Shown here in pieces: positions 42,574-51,317 of a stretch of 64,000 bases of DNA. The stretch lies in the NCBI GenBank assembly GCA_002307235.1, contig DBTV01000036.1, positions 3,666 through 67,665 on the forward strand, written 5' to 3'. The DNA is from Acidobacteriaceae bacterium UBA1307. Lineage in GTDB: Bacteria > Acidobacteriota > Terriglobia > Terriglobales > Acidobacteriaceae. The notes under the pieces were generated by a model. The model was not told where the DNA came from, made no database searches, and saw nothing but the letters and a program-made list of their open reading frames with translations. Made by a program: the position numbers and the translations under genes. Each line of letters starts with the position of its first letter. Position 1 is the first letter of the stretch.

Positions 42574-43584
42574 TTGTCCCAAGACGTGCAAGCGCGAAGT
42601 CGCTGGTTTTCTTATCTGTTTCTTGTCGTTCTGTTGGCACTGGTGGCCTGGTTGCATCTGGGCACATTCCTGCTGACCTCGCTCTTCGGCTACCTGGTAT
42701 TGCAGGCATTCTGCATTCGGCGCAATAAGGCGATCAGTGTGGCGCTCTATCTTGTCGTCGTGGCGCTGATCGTCTCAGGACTCATTTACTTTTCGAGTCT
42801 TGCCTATCGAACTTTTCCGAAGATTGCCGAGACATCAATTCCGGCCATGGCGGGCTTTGCCGAAAAGAACGGCATCGATCTCCCTTTTACGGACTATGAC
42901 AGCCTAAAATCGCAGGCGCTGGGGATGGCGCAAGAAGGGGTTGCGACTCTGGGACGCTATGCCAGGGTCGCTTCCTTTCAGGTTGTGCTGCTCTTGGCCG
43001 GATTAGTGGTGGCGGTGAGCATCTTCCTCAACGCATCCTGGACGGCGAAGGAGTCATCGCCGTCGCTCGAGGAAAATCTCTACTCTGCCATTACCCGGCA
43101 GCTTGGCAATCGGTTCCGGGTGCTCTACCAGAGCTTTGCCCGTGTCATCAGCGCGCAGCTCGCCATCTCGGCGATCAATACAGTGTTGACCGCGATTTTT
43201 CTCGTCACGAACGGTTACCCGCACATTGCGCTGCTGGTGATTCTGGTCTTGCTGTGCGGCCTGTTGCCGATTGTCGGTAACTTGATGAGTAACTTCGTCA
43301 TCATGGGCGTGGGCTTTACCATCTCACCGCACACGGGGCTTTTTGCGCTTGTCTTTCTCATCGTCATCCACAAGCTCGAATATTTTCTGAACAGCAAGAT
43401 CATCGGCAAGCGCATCAACAGTCCGATGTGGCTGACGCTGATTGGCCTCGTGTTGGGCGAGCGCTTGATGGGCATTCCCGGTATGATTCTTGCCCCGGTT
43501 TTTCTGCACTATCTCAAGGTGGAAGCCTCAGCCTATCCTTCGCCCGACACGCCCGCCGCGCTCACTCATCCAGAAAATGGTTAG
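42574..43584 (+). CDS. AI-2E-family (PerM-type) transporter
   Basis: A 336-residue inner-membrane protein with about seven to eight hydrophobic segments in the family order: three near the N-terminus, a soluble stretch (about 85-125), and a C-terminal bundle including GLLPIVGNLMSN and PGMILAPVFLHYLK. The family contains autoinducer-2 exporters and Na+/H+ antiporters, so the substrate is open. The start is TTG with a strong AAGGAGGGA 4 bases upstream. Its stop codon overlaps that of the convergent redoxin gene by TTAG. Confidence 0.85.
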   Translation: MSQDVQARSRWFSYLFLVVLLALVAWLHLGTFLLTSLFGYLVLQAFCIRRNKAISVALYLVVVALIVSGLIYFSSLAYRTFPKIAETSIPAMAGFAEKNGIDLPFTDYDSLKSQALGMAQEGVATLGRYARVASFQVVLLLAGLVVAVSIFLNASWTAKESSPSLEENLYSAITRQLGNRFRVLYQSFARVISAQLAISAINTVLTAIFLVTNGYPHIALLVILVLLCGLLPIVGNLMSNFVIMGVGFTISPHTGLFALVFLIVIHKLEYFLNSKIIGKRINSPMWLTLIGLVLGERLMGIPGMILAPVFLHYLKVEASAYPSPDTPAALTHPENG

Positions 43585-44618
43585 CCGAAGGTAAACGAAA
43601 ACGCCTGCACGCCAGTGTCGAGAAACTCGATCTCGAAGCTGTGATCGCGTACCGGGCCGCGCAGACGAATCAACTGATAGAGCCGGTCCTCGGTGATCGT
43701 GCCATTGCCCTCGGCGTCGATGTCGGCACCATGATCGGCATCGGGCGCATGGCCGTCGATGCGCACGCGGAAGCGCGCCGGCTTGCCCGATGTTCCCGGG
43801 CCAAGCACCAGATGAAGATCGCGCGCGTGAAAGCGAAACAGAATCGAGCCGTGCGGCGCTTCGAGCACGGCCCACTGTGCCAGAACGCGCCATTGCCCGC
43901 TCATTGCCCACTCATTCAAAGCAAGATGGTTCGGCGCGCGATAGGCGCGGGCGTGGTCAACGGCAAGCCCGCCCGGTGAGGCGAAGCGCTCGGCCCGCGC
44001 GTGCCCGATGTAGGTTTCGGGTGATTGCACGTCAGCAAAGTTGGCCGGCTGCTCGGTCGCCGTCGCACTCATGCGCACGTTGGGCCTGGGGGCGGCGTGG
44101 CTGTTGCGTTCGGCAAGCAGCTTTTCAATCTCGCGCTCTTCCTCGGCCTCTTTGCCTTCACCGAAGTGTGTGAAGCGAATGCGCCCGGTGGCATCGACCA
44201 GATAATGCGCCGGCCAATACTGGTTGTGGAAGGCCGACCAGATGGCGTGATTGGCGTCGAGCGCGACTGGATAGGTGATGCCGAAGCGGCGCACGGCTCG
44301 CTCGACCTTGGACGGATCGGCCTCGAAGGGAAACTCGGGCGTGTGCACGCCGACGATCACCAGCCCCGCATCCTGATAGCGTTCCTTCCAGGCGCGCATT
44401 GCTGGCAGCGTGCGGATGCAGTTGATGCAGGAGTAGGTCCAGAAATCGACCAGCACCACCTTGCCGCGCAGATCGGCCGCCGTGAGTGGCTTCGAGTTGA
44501 ACCAGGCTGTCGCGCCGGTGAGAGCGGGCATTCTTTCTGCTCTGGCCACAGGTGCGAGTGCAAGCGTTAGCAGGAACACAGCGGCCATGCGCCGCCGAAG
44601 AGGTGGGGAAGCGAGCAT
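43581..44618 (-). CDS. Secreted thioredoxin-like redoxin with DipZ-type C-terminal domain
   Basis: A 345-residue exported protein. A signal peptide (about 1-27, ending VARAE) is followed by a TlpA/redoxin domain with the active-site pair C64-I-N-C67 in FWTYSCINCIRTLP, and a C-terminal domain (about 185-345; GSILFRFHARDLHLVLG) like that in DipZ. It would handle disulfides or thiols in the periplasm. The membrane CcdA part of full DipZ is absent; this is the soluble portion only. CAGGAG lies 6 bases before the ATG. The open frame extends to 44684. Confidence 0.87.
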   Translation of the reverse strand: MLASPPLRRRMAAVFLLTLALAPVARAERMPALTGATAWFNSKPLTAADLRGKVVLVDFWTYSCINCIRTLPAMRAWKERYQDAGLVIVGVHTPEFPFEADPSKVERAVRRFGITYPVALDANHAIWSAFHNQYWPAHYLVDATGRIRFTHFGEGKEAEEEREIEKLLAERNSHAAPRPNVRMSATATEQPANFADVQSPETYIGHARAERFASPGGLAVDHARAYRAPNHLALNEWAMSGQWRVLAQWAVLEAPHGSILFRFHARDLHLVLGPGTSGKPARFRVRIDGHAPDADHGADIDAEGNGTITEDRLYQLIRLRGPVRDHSFEIEFLDTGVQAFSFTFG

Positions 44619-44680
44619 AAAGACTCCTGCCCGATCAGAGTCGGCGCGGAGCCGCGTGGTCGCAATTTTTTCCCGCAACA

Positions 44681-44712
44681 GCACAAGGCCAGCCCGAAGG
44701 CTGGCCTTGTGC
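44681..44712. terminator. Perfect hairpin between fba and redoxin genes
   Basis: A perfect 14-bp stem (44681-44694 with 44699-44712) with a CGAA loop, 20 bases after the fba stop codon. On the minus strand no T-run follows directly, so it may stabilise the mRNA 3' end instead. Confidence 0.65.
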
Positions 44713-44732
44713 GTGGAGCTATGTTGCCCGAC

Positions 44733-45779
44733 TTACTTGGTGACGACCGGCTTGGTCGACAGTGAGCCGTCCTTGTAGCCCTTGGCGATCTCTTCGATCG
44801 AGACGGGCTTGTAATCGCCAGCGTGGCCAGCCTGGCCGAACTGGGTCATGCGCAGGGCAACGACCTTGGCCATGGCCTCGCGGGCCGGCTTCAGGTAGTC
44901 GCGCGGGTCGAACTTCTCTGGCGTCTCGGCGAAGACCTTGCGGATGGCGCCGGTGATGGCCAGACGATTGTCGGTGTCGACGTTGACCTTGCGTACGCCG
45001 TTCTTGATGCCGAGCTGGATCTCTTCGACCGGAACGCCCCAGGTCGGGTTCAGCTTGCCGCCGTACTGGTTGATGGTGTCCTGCAGATCCTTGGGCACCG
45101 AGCTCGAACCATGCATCACCAGATGCGTGTTCGGCAGATACTTGTGAATCTTGATGAGGATGTCCATTTTCAGCACCGAGCCGTCCGGCTTGCTGGTGAA
45201 CTTGTAGGCGCCGTGGCTGGTGCCGATGGCGATGGCCAACGCGTCCACACCGGTGCGCTCGGCAAACTCGACCGCCTGATCCGGATCGGTAACGTGATCC
45301 AGGCCCGAACCGCCCGCGCCGTGACCGTCCTCAACGCCGCCCAGAACGCCGATTTCGCCTTCCACCGTGACGCCGCGCTCATGCGCGTAGTCCACCACCC
45401 GCTTGGTGATCTCGACATTCTCTTCGAAGGTCGAGGGAGTCTTGCCGTCCGCCTTGAGCGAGCCGTCCATCATCACCGAGGTGTAGCCGAGCTCAATGGC
45501 GCTCTGGCAGGTCTCGAAGCTGTTGCCGTGATCCTGGTGCATGGCGATGGGAATCTCGGGATTCAACTCGGCCGCAGCCTGGATCAACTTGAACAGATAC
45601 AGGTCCTCGGCGAACTTGCGCGCGCCGCGGCTGGCCTGGACGATGACCGGGGATTTGGTCTCCTTGGCCGCCATCATGATGGCCTGAATTTGCTCCATAT
45701 CGTTGACGTTGAAAGCGCCGACGCCGTAGCCGCCTTTAGCGGCCTCGTCAAGAAGCTGCCGCATGGAAACGAGAGGCAT
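44733..45779 (-). CDS. fba: Fructose-bisphosphate aldolase, class II
   Basis: A 348-residue zinc aldolase of glycolysis and gluconeogenesis. The zinc and catalytic motif AMHQDHG, then DGSLKADGKTPSTFEENV, EGEIGVLGG, GTSHGAYKF, MHGSSSVP and KVNVDTDNR are all class II features; the sequence resembles the long Calvin-cycle-type subgroup. The start has GGAGAAA 6 bases before ATG. The open frame extends upstream to 45851 without similarity. It is monocistronic, with hairpins on its 3' side. Confidence 0.95.
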   Translation of the reverse strand: MPLVSMRQLLDEAAKGGYGVGAFNVNDMEQIQAIMMAAKETKSPVIVQASRGARKFAEDLYLFKLIQAAAELNPEIPIAMHQDHGNSFETCQSAIELGYTSVMMDGSLKADGKTPSTFEENVEITKRVVDYAHERGVTVEGEIGVLGGVEDGHGAGGSGLDHVTDPDQAVEFAERTGVDALAIAIGTSHGAYKFTSKPDGSVLKMDILIKIHKYLPNTHLVMHGSSSVPKDLQDTINQYGGKLNPTWGVPVEEIQLGIKNGVRKVNVDTDNRLAITGAIRKVFAETPEKFDPRDYLKPAREAMAKVVALRMTQFGQAGHAGDYKPVSIEEIAKGYKDGSLSTKPVVTK

Positions 45780-46130
45780 AGAGTTTCTCCTTTGTTGGAT
45801 GGGCTCCGGAAATGTGCTGGCTGGCGGGCACGCGATCGAACGAGCGATCACCCTGAGCCTCGATCACCCTCATGGTAGCAGAGCGAGGGGAGGCTTGTAC
45901 GCTGCTCCATCACGGGCACGAAGGTGGTCTGGCCTCATCATGGCAGTGCAGTTTCGGCTCACAAAATGAAGCGATGAAAACAGTGAATCTAAACGTATTA
46001 CACGTAATCATGCTGCAATGCGCTACGCCGTCCCAGATTATTTTTCACTTAGGCTCGATCAGTCCTTTCAGTGGTCTGACCATAATCCGGCAATCATTGC
46101 GCACTACAATCGAGTGCAAGGAGTTTCCTC
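45780..46130. other. Intergenic region between divergent fba and trmO
   Basis: About 350 bases. A direct repeat GATCACCCT occurs twice near 45847-45871, and a palindrome ATTACACGTAAT lies near 46000. There is no convincing gene. Promoters for both flanking genes must lie here, but I cannot place them. Confidence 0.4.
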
Positions 46131-46577
46131 ATGTTTACACCGCGTCCGATTGGCTACATTCATAGTTCGTACAAGCACACCGACGAGGTGCCGCGCGGTT
46201 TGGGCGCGCAGCACACCGCCGAGGGAACGCTCGAAATCCTGCGCGAGTTCGTCCCCGGCCTCGACGACATCGAAGGCTTTTCGCACCTGTATGTGCTCTG
46301 GGAGTTCGATCTGGCGGCAGGCGCGGATCTGCATGTGACGCCGCCTACCGACGATCAACCGCACGGCATCTTTGCGACGCGCTCACCGCGCCGTCCGAAT
46401 CCGATCGCGCTGACGGTGGTCGAAGTGCTCGGGCGCGACAAGGGCACGGTGCGCGTGCGCGGCCTCGACATGGTCGACGGCACGCCGATCCTCGACCTCA
46501 AGCCGTATCTGTCGAGCATTCCCGAAGAAAAGCTGAAACTCGGCTGGATGGCCGCGGCGCACAAGACCAAGAGTTAG
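46131..46577 (+). CDS. trmO: tRNA (t6A37) N6-methyltransferase TrmO
   Basis: A 148-residue protein of the YaeB/VirR family. RPIGYIHSSY, FSHLYVLWEFD, FATRSPRRPNPIALT and VVEV are the conserved stretches. TrmO methylates t6A37 of threonine tRNAs with SAM. A t6A biosynthesis gene (tsaB) also lies in this window, 8.5 kb away, without linkage. The start has AAGGAG 7 bases upstream. Confidence 0.93.
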   Translation: MFTPRPIGYIHSSYKHTDEVPRGLGAQHTAEGTLEILREFVPGLDDIEGFSHLYVLWEFDLAAGADLHVTPPTDDQPHGIFATRSPRRPNPIALTVVEVLGRDKGTVRVRGLDMVDGTPILDLKPYLSSIPEEKLKLGWMAAAHKTKS

Positions 46578-46587
46578 CGGTTTTGAA

Positions 46588-46611
46588 AGGGCACGGCTTG
46601 AGCCATGCCCT
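46588..46611. repeat. Short palindrome GGGCACGGC.../...TGCCC after trmO
   Basis: The stem GGGCACGGCT/AGCCATGCCC is followed by TAAAA. A similar palindrome follows the Asd-like gene (59250-59271) and a related one lies at 63951-63972. It could end transcription of trmO. Confidence 0.6.
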
Positions 46612-46673
46612 AAAACGCCAGTAAAATCGCGGGCTTTAGTCCCTGGGCGGCTTTGTTTTTATGCTGTGAGCTG

Positions 46674-46976
46674 TTAGCCGAGTGCTTCGTCGATTTTCTT
46701 CCGCGCCTCGTCGAGCGTGACCCCGCGCAGCAGGAAAACCTTGTTGCGATTGAGTTCGCCCTGCACAAGTTCGACCTTCGCGCGCGAGAGCGAAAAGAAC
46801 TTTGCAAGAAAGGCGAGAATCGCCGCGTTGGCCTTGCCTTCGACAGGCGGAGCCTGCACGGCGATCTTCAACTGTGCTGCATCACCCTCGCCGAAGAGCC
46901 CGGCCACGGCCGTCTTGCGCGCGCCGGGTTGTGCGCGCACCGCGAGCGTGACGCCTTCAGTGCCGGTGCGCAGCAT
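46674..46976 (-). CDS. yggU: DUF167 (YggU) family protein
   Basis: A 100-residue protein. AVRAQPGARKT, PVEGKANAAILAFLAK and RAKVELVQGELNRNK are the DUF167 signature stretches. Function is unknown; the gene is frequently linked to yggS, as here. Its ATG overlaps the yggS stop codon by one base (TGATG), so the two are translationally coupled. It is the last gene of the methyltransferase-yggS-yggU operon. Confidence 0.92.
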   Translation of the reverse strand: MLRTGTEGVTLAVRAQPGARKTAVAGLFGEGDAAQLKIAVQAPPVEGKANAAILAFLAKFFSLSRAKVELVQGELNRNKVFLLRGVTLDEARKKIDEALG

Positions 46977-47704
46977 CAGCCCTGCACCGCATAGCTGCGT
47001 GCGCCGAACAGCGCCGAGCCGACGCGGATGCGCGTTGCGCCCTCGGCAATGGCCAGCGGAAAATCACCGCTCATGCCCATCGACAGCACGGAAAAATCGA
47101 GCTTCGGATAGCTCTGCGCCCACGTGTCACGCAGCGTGCACAGGGCGCGGAAGCAGGCGCGCGTGCCCTCTGCACCCACGCCGAGCGGCGCGATGGTCAT
47201 CAGCCCATGCACCTCAAGTTGCGCGAGCGCGGGCAGTGCTTCAAGCAGTTGCGCGGCCTCGGGCGAGTGCGGATCAAGCCCGGCCTTTGTTTCCTCTGTG
47301 CTCAGTTTGATCTCGAGCAGAATCGGCAGTTTTTTCCCGAGTTTGGCGGCGGCCTCGTTCAAACGCGTGGCCAGCTTGAGTGAATCGACGGAATCGATGC
47401 CGTCGAAGATTTCTACCGCGCGCGCGGCCTTGTTCGATTGCAGATGGCCGATCAGATGCGCACGGAGAGCGTTGTTCCGGCACGATTCCCGAAAGGCCGC
47501 TGCATGCAATGCCTTTTCGCCAAACTCCTGCACGCGGTTTTCGCCGAAGAGCGTGAGCCCGAGCGTGGCGGCCTCGCGCAGAGTCGTGATGGGATGCGTC
47601 TTCGAGACGGCCATCAGTTCAACCTCTTCGCGGCTGCGTCCGGCGGCGCGGCAGTTTCGTGCAATCTCTTCTTCTATGCGTTCCAGATTTTCTTTCAGCG
47701 ACAT
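46976..47704 (-). CDS. yggS: YggS-family PLP-homeostasis protein
   Basis: A 242-residue single-domain alanine-racemase fold. The PLP lysine is K35 in AVSKTHP; FGENRVQE, HLIGHLQSNKA and LSMGMSGDFPLAI are conserved. YggS/PLPBP binds pyridoxal phosphate and buffers its level; no catalytic activity is established. GGAGAG lies 6 bases before ATG, which follows the upstream methyltransferase stop codon almost directly. An unrelated open frame extends upstream through the methyltransferase gene. Confidence 0.95.
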   Translation of the reverse strand: MSLKENLERIEEEIARNCRAAGRSREEVELMAVSKTHPITTLREAATLGLTLFGENRVQEFGEKALHAAAFRESCRNNALRAHLIGHLQSNKAARAVEIFDGIDSVDSLKLATRLNEAAAKLGKKLPILLEIKLSTEETKAGLDPHSPEAAQLLEALPALAQLEVHGLMTIAPLGVGAEGTRACFRALCTLRDTWAQSYPKLDFSVLSMGMSGDFPLAIAEGATRIRVGSALFGARSYAVQG

Positions 47705-47705
47705 C

Positions 47706-48362
47706 TCAGCTCTCCTTATTGCGTGGGCTGCGCCGGGCCCAAAGATAGATACGGCGCACGGCAATCTCATCGGGCAGCGGATCGCGCACTTCTGTTCGCG
47801 TGACCGTAAAGCCCGCGTCCTCGAGCGGCGCGCGCAACTCACTGCTGGTGAAGTCGCTCCAGTAAACCTTCTGCCTGCTGCCCAGCGGATCATCGATCCA
47901 TCCCTCGCTCGCGCCCTGCTTGACCACGATGAGCAGTGATCCGTTCGGGCGCAGCACGCGTGCGAACTCGGCGAACAGCGCGGCGAGTTTGTTCTTCGGT
48001 TCGTAGTGCAGCGCGTAGTAGCAAAGCAGTCCGTCGAAGCTGGCGCCGGCAAAGGCCATCGCCGCCATGTCCATCACCTCAAAGCGCAACTGTGGCTGCT
48101 CATTGCGCGCCAGCGCAATGCACCTGGAGGCAATGTCGATGCCGACCGGCCGTGTGCCTGCGTCGGCCAACAGTCGCGTGACGTGGCCGCAAGGGCCGCA
48201 CCCGGCATCGCAGAGGCTTGCGTCCTTCGGCAACTGTTGCGCGAACTCGGTCAGAATCGCGCGGTCGAACTCCTTCGCGCGCATCTCGTCGCGAAACAGT
48301 TCCAGGTAACGATCGGCGACCGCGTTCCAGTATTCAAGAATGCTTGTGGGGCTGGGCTCCAT
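47706..48362 (-). CDS. Class I SAM-dependent methyltransferase
   Basis: A 218-residue Rossmann methyltransferase. Motif I is LCDAGCGPCGHVTR (about 50-63), followed by PVGIDIA (motif II) and FDGLLCYYALHY (motif IV). The DUF/Ubie-like layout suggests a small-molecule substrate, which I cannot name. It is first in the operon with yggS (one-base gap). No clear ribosome-binding site is visible before its ATG. Confidence 0.87.
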   Translation of the reverse strand: MEPSPTSILEYWNAVADRYLELFRDEMRAKEFDRAILTEFAQQLPKDASLCDAGCGPCGHVTRLLADAGTRPVGIDIASRCIALARNEQPQLRFEVMDMAAMAFAGASFDGLLCYYALHYEPKNKLAALFAEFARVLRPNGSLLIVVKQGASEGWIDDPLGSRQKVYWSDFTSSELRAPLEDAGFTVTRTEVRDPLPDEIAVRRIYLWARRSPRNKES

Positions 48363-48386
48363 GCTTCAAGTCTAAATGGCGCGAGG

Positions 48387-48716
48387 CTACCACGTGTGAA
48401 AGACGAAGAAGACCGCGCCGACCAGACAGAGTGCGGCTGCCGCGTGGTTCCAGCGCAGTTGCTGATGAAAGTAGAAGGTGACAAAGACGCCGAAGACAAT
48501 CAGCGTGATGACCTCCTGCATCACCTTGAGTTGTATCGGCGAAAAGCGGTTTGCGCCGATGCGGTTGGCCGGCACCTGAAAGCAGTATTCAAAGAATGCG
48601 ATCAGCCAACTGACCAGAATGACCTTCCACAGTGCCTCTTGCCGGAAGCGCAGATGCCCATACCAGGCGAAGGTCATGAAGATGTTTGAGACGATGAGAA
48701 GAACGACGGTCCACAT
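48387..48716 (-). CDS. DMT-family small membrane protein (DUF486)
   Basis: A 109-residue protein with four hydrophobic helices. FMTFAWYGHLRF, WLIAFFEYCFQVPANRIG and the region QLKVMQEVITLIVF are typical of DUF486, which is related to the drug/metabolite transporter superfamily. Function unknown. It lies between trxB and the methyltransferase operon on the same strand, but a terminator separates it from trxB. Confidence 0.92.
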   Translation of the reverse strand: MWTVVLLIVSNIFMTFAWYGHLRFRQEALWKVILVSWLIAFFEYCFQVPANRIGANRFSPIQLKVMQEVITLIVFGVFVTFYFHQQLRWNHAAAALCLVGAVFFVFHTW

Positions 48717-48772
48717 ACAGTGAGGGATAGCTGAAACGCGCGCAAAAGTAAACCGATTCGAAAAAATAGATG

Positions 48773-48802
48773 AAAAAAACAGGCCGCGCGAGGGCGGCCT
48801 GT
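48773..48802 (-). terminator. Rho-independent terminator of trxB
   Basis: A 9-bp stem ACAGGCCGC/GCGGCCTGT, followed on the minus strand by a run of seven T. Confidence 0.88.
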
Positions 48803-48830
48803 CGGGGTTCGAGCAAGAATCGCGCGAATT

Positions 48831-49778
48831 TTAGTGCGCCTGCTCTTCGAGGAACTTCTCGGCCTCGAGTGCGGCCATGCAGCCTGAACCGGCTGCTGTA
48901 ATCGCCTGACGGTAGCGGCGGTCCTTCACGTCGCCACAGGCAAAAACGCCAGGGATCGGCGTGCCGTTGAAGCTGGTCAGCACATTGTCGACGGCCTTGA
49001 TGTAGCCGTCGCTGTCCAGATCCATCTGCCCGGCGAACATCTTCGCATTCGGCTCGTGACCGATGCCGAGGAAGAAGCCGCTGATCGGCAGCGTGGTGAT
49101 TTCGCCGGTCTTGACGTTCTTCAAACGAGCGCCCTTGACCTCTTTTTCATCAACGCCCAGAACCTCTTCGACGACCGTATCGAGTTTGATGTCGATCTTG
49201 GGATTCTCATAGGCGCGGTCGATCATGATCTTTGAGGCGCGGAAGCTGTCGCGACGATGCAGCAGTGTGACCTTGCTGGCAAAGCGCGTCAGGAACAGCG
49301 CTTCTTCAATCGCCGAGTCGCCGCCACCGACCACCGCGATTTCCTTGTCGCGGAAGAAGAAGCCGTCGCAGGTTGCGCAGCTCGACACGCCGTGGCCGAT
49401 CAACGCCTGCTCGCTCGGCAATCCGAGCCAGCGCGCGCTGGCGCCCGAGGCGATGATCAATGTGCGGGTCAGAATTTCTCCCGCCGAGGTTTCGAGCTTG
49501 ATGGGGCTTGCCTTCAGATCGACCTTGGATAAGGTTGCCAGCTTGAACTCGGCACCAAATCGCTTGGCCTGCTTGCGCATGTTGTCGATCAGCTCGGGGC
49601 CCTGAATGCCCTCCGGCCAACCCGGAAAGTTTTCGACCAGCGAAGTGATCGAAAGCTGGCCGCCCGGCTCATGGCCTTCAAGCACCAGCGGGTTTAAACC
49701 TGCTCGGCCCGTATAAATGGCCGCCGTGAGTCCGGCACAACCCGAACCCAGAATGACTGTATCGCGAATCTCGCTCAT
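48831..49778 (-). CDS. trxB: Thioredoxin-disulfide reductase
   Basis: A 315-residue flavoenzyme that passes NADPH electrons to thioredoxin. It has the FAD motif GSGCAG (11-16), GGQLSITSLVENFPG, the redox-active C134-A-T-C137, the NADPH motif GGGDSAIEEA and the C-terminal ACGDVKDRRYRQA. The fRMsr-like GAF protein and the exported redoxin in this window belong to thiol pathways that could draw on it, but they are not linked. GGAAAC before the ATG is a weak ribosome-binding site. The open frame extends to 49973. Confidence 0.96.
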   Translation of the reverse strand: MSEIRDTVILGSGCAGLTAAIYTGRAGLNPLVLEGHEPGGQLSITSLVENFPGWPEGIQGPELIDNMRKQAKRFGAEFKLATLSKVDLKASPIKLETSAGEILTRTLIIASGASARWLGLPSEQALIGHGVSSCATCDGFFFRDKEIAVVGGGDSAIEEALFLTRFASKVTLLHRRDSFRASKIMIDRAYENPKIDIKLDTVVEEVLGVDEKEVKGARLKNVKTGEITTLPISGFFLGIGHEPNAKMFAGQMDLDSDGYIKAVDNVLTSFNGTPIPGVFACGDVKDRRYRQAITAAGSGCMAALEAEKFLEEQAH

Positions 49779-49971
49779 AAGTGTTTCCGTTCCGATTGTA
49801 AGATGCGCGAGCCCGCGCGAAGGACGCAGAAAGAGCGATGACGAATGTGCGCACCATGATAGACCCCGGGGAAACTGGAGAGCCTCACTCTGAAAACAAA
49901 GAAAAAAGCCGCGTCCGGGCGCGTAGCATCGGCAGGAGAGAGTTGCACCGTCACGATATAGTGAAAACAAC

Positions 49972-51210
49972 ATGAGCTCTGGAAATTCTGGCCAAGTCGT
50001 CCTGCTTCAATTCTCCGGTCACGATCAGCCCGGCCTCGCCGCCGAGATCACCGGCTTGCTTGCGCGCCACGCCATCGAGATTCTCGACATCGGTCAGGCC
50101 GTCGTGCATGAGAGTCTTTCGCTTGGCATTTTGATTCAGTCGCCGGCCGAGGCCAGCTATGTCGCGCTCAAGGCGGAACTCACCGCCTGTGCCCACGCTC
50201 TGGGCTTGCAGCCGCACTTTGCCCGTGTGCGTCCCGATGCGCTCGAGCACTGGCGGCAGGGGGGCGGACGCCAGCAGTGTCTGGTCACTTTACTCGGTCG
50301 CTCGATCACAGCCGCGCATCTGGCGCGCGTGACCGCGATTCTTGCCGCGCACCAAATCAACATCGACCGCATCGAAAGGCTCTCGGGCCGCATCGCTGCT
50401 GCTGCCGAGCCTGCCAACGCCTGCGTCGAACTCACGGTGAGCGGCCTCGCCGCCGAAGAGCCCGCCCTGCGCACGGAGTTCTTCTCGGCCGCGCAAGAGC
50501 TGGCCATCGACATCGCCTTCCAGCGCGAAAGCATCTATCGCCGTAACCGGCGGCTGTTCGCCTTCGATATGGACTCGACGCTGATTCAGGCCGAGGTCAT
50601 CGATGAGCTGGCCAAGATGGCCGGCGTCGGCGATCAGGTGGCGCGCATCACCGAGTCGGCCATGCGTGGCGAGCTGGTCTTTGACGAGAGCTTCACCAAG
50701 CGGCTCGGCCTGCTCAAGGGGCTGCCTGAAGAACGCGTGCTCACGCTCTTCGATTCGATCAAGATGGCCGAAGGAGCCGAGCGGCTGATCCGCACCTTGC
50801 GCGCGCTCGGCTACAAGATCGCGATTCTCTCGGGCGGCTTCACCTTCTTCGCCAAGCATGTGCAAAAGAAATTCGGCATTGATTACATCTATGCCAATGA
50901 GCTTGAAATCATCGACGGCAAGGTGACCGGCCGCGTCGCATCGCCCATCGTCAACGGCGCGCGCAAAGAGGCTCTGTTGCGTGAGATCGCCGCGCGCGAG
51001 GGCATCTCGCTTGAGCAGGTGGTGGCCGTCGGCGATGGAGCCAACGACATTCCGATGCTGAAGCTGGCGGGTATGGGTATTGCCTATCGCGCCAAGCCGC
51101 TGGTGCGCCAGAGCGCGCCGCAGTCCATCTCCTCGCTCGGGCTTGACGGCTTGCTTTATCTGATCGGCGTGCGCGATCACGATCTGCCGCCAGAGAGCAT
51201 CCAGAAGTAG
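49972..51210 (+). CDS. serB: Phosphoserine phosphatase with N-terminal ACT domains
   Basis: A 412-residue enzyme for the last step of serine synthesis. Two ACT-like regulatory domains (about 7-85 and 103-185) precede the HAD phosphatase domain with the nucleophile motif FDMDSTL (D199, D201), the following EVIDELAKMAG, SGGFTFF and GDGANDIPML. The tandem-ACT layout suggests allosteric control by an amino acid, as in actinobacterial SerB. It is divergent from trxB with about 190 bases between them, and lacks a strong Shine-Dalgarno. Confidence 0.95.
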   Translation: MSSGNSGQVVLLQFSGHDQPGLAAEITGLLARHAIEILDIGQAVVHESLSLGILIQSPAEASYVALKAELTACAHALGLQPHFARVRPDALEHWRQGGGRQQCLVTLLGRSITAAHLARVTAILAAHQINIDRIERLSGRIAAAAEPANACVELTVSGLAAEEPALRTEFFSAAQELAIDIAFQRESIYRRNRRLFAFDMDSTLIQAEVIDELAKMAGVGDQVARITESAMRGELVFDESFTKRLGLLKGLPEERVLTLFDSIKMAEGAERLIRTLRALGYKIAILSGGFTFFAKHVQKKFGIDYIYANELEIIDGKVTGRVASPIVNGARKEALLREIAAREGISLEQVVAVGDGANDIPMLKLAGMGIAYRAKPLVRQSAPQSISSLGLDGLLYLIGVRDHDLPPESIQK

Positions 51211-51317
51211 TCGCGGTTGACAGTGCATTTTGTCTGGCGCTACGGTGTGTACCGTATCCGTGCGGCGTCGATGGTGCAACCTCTGCGCCCGCGCATCTTC
51301 GCAACAAGGAGCGCAGT

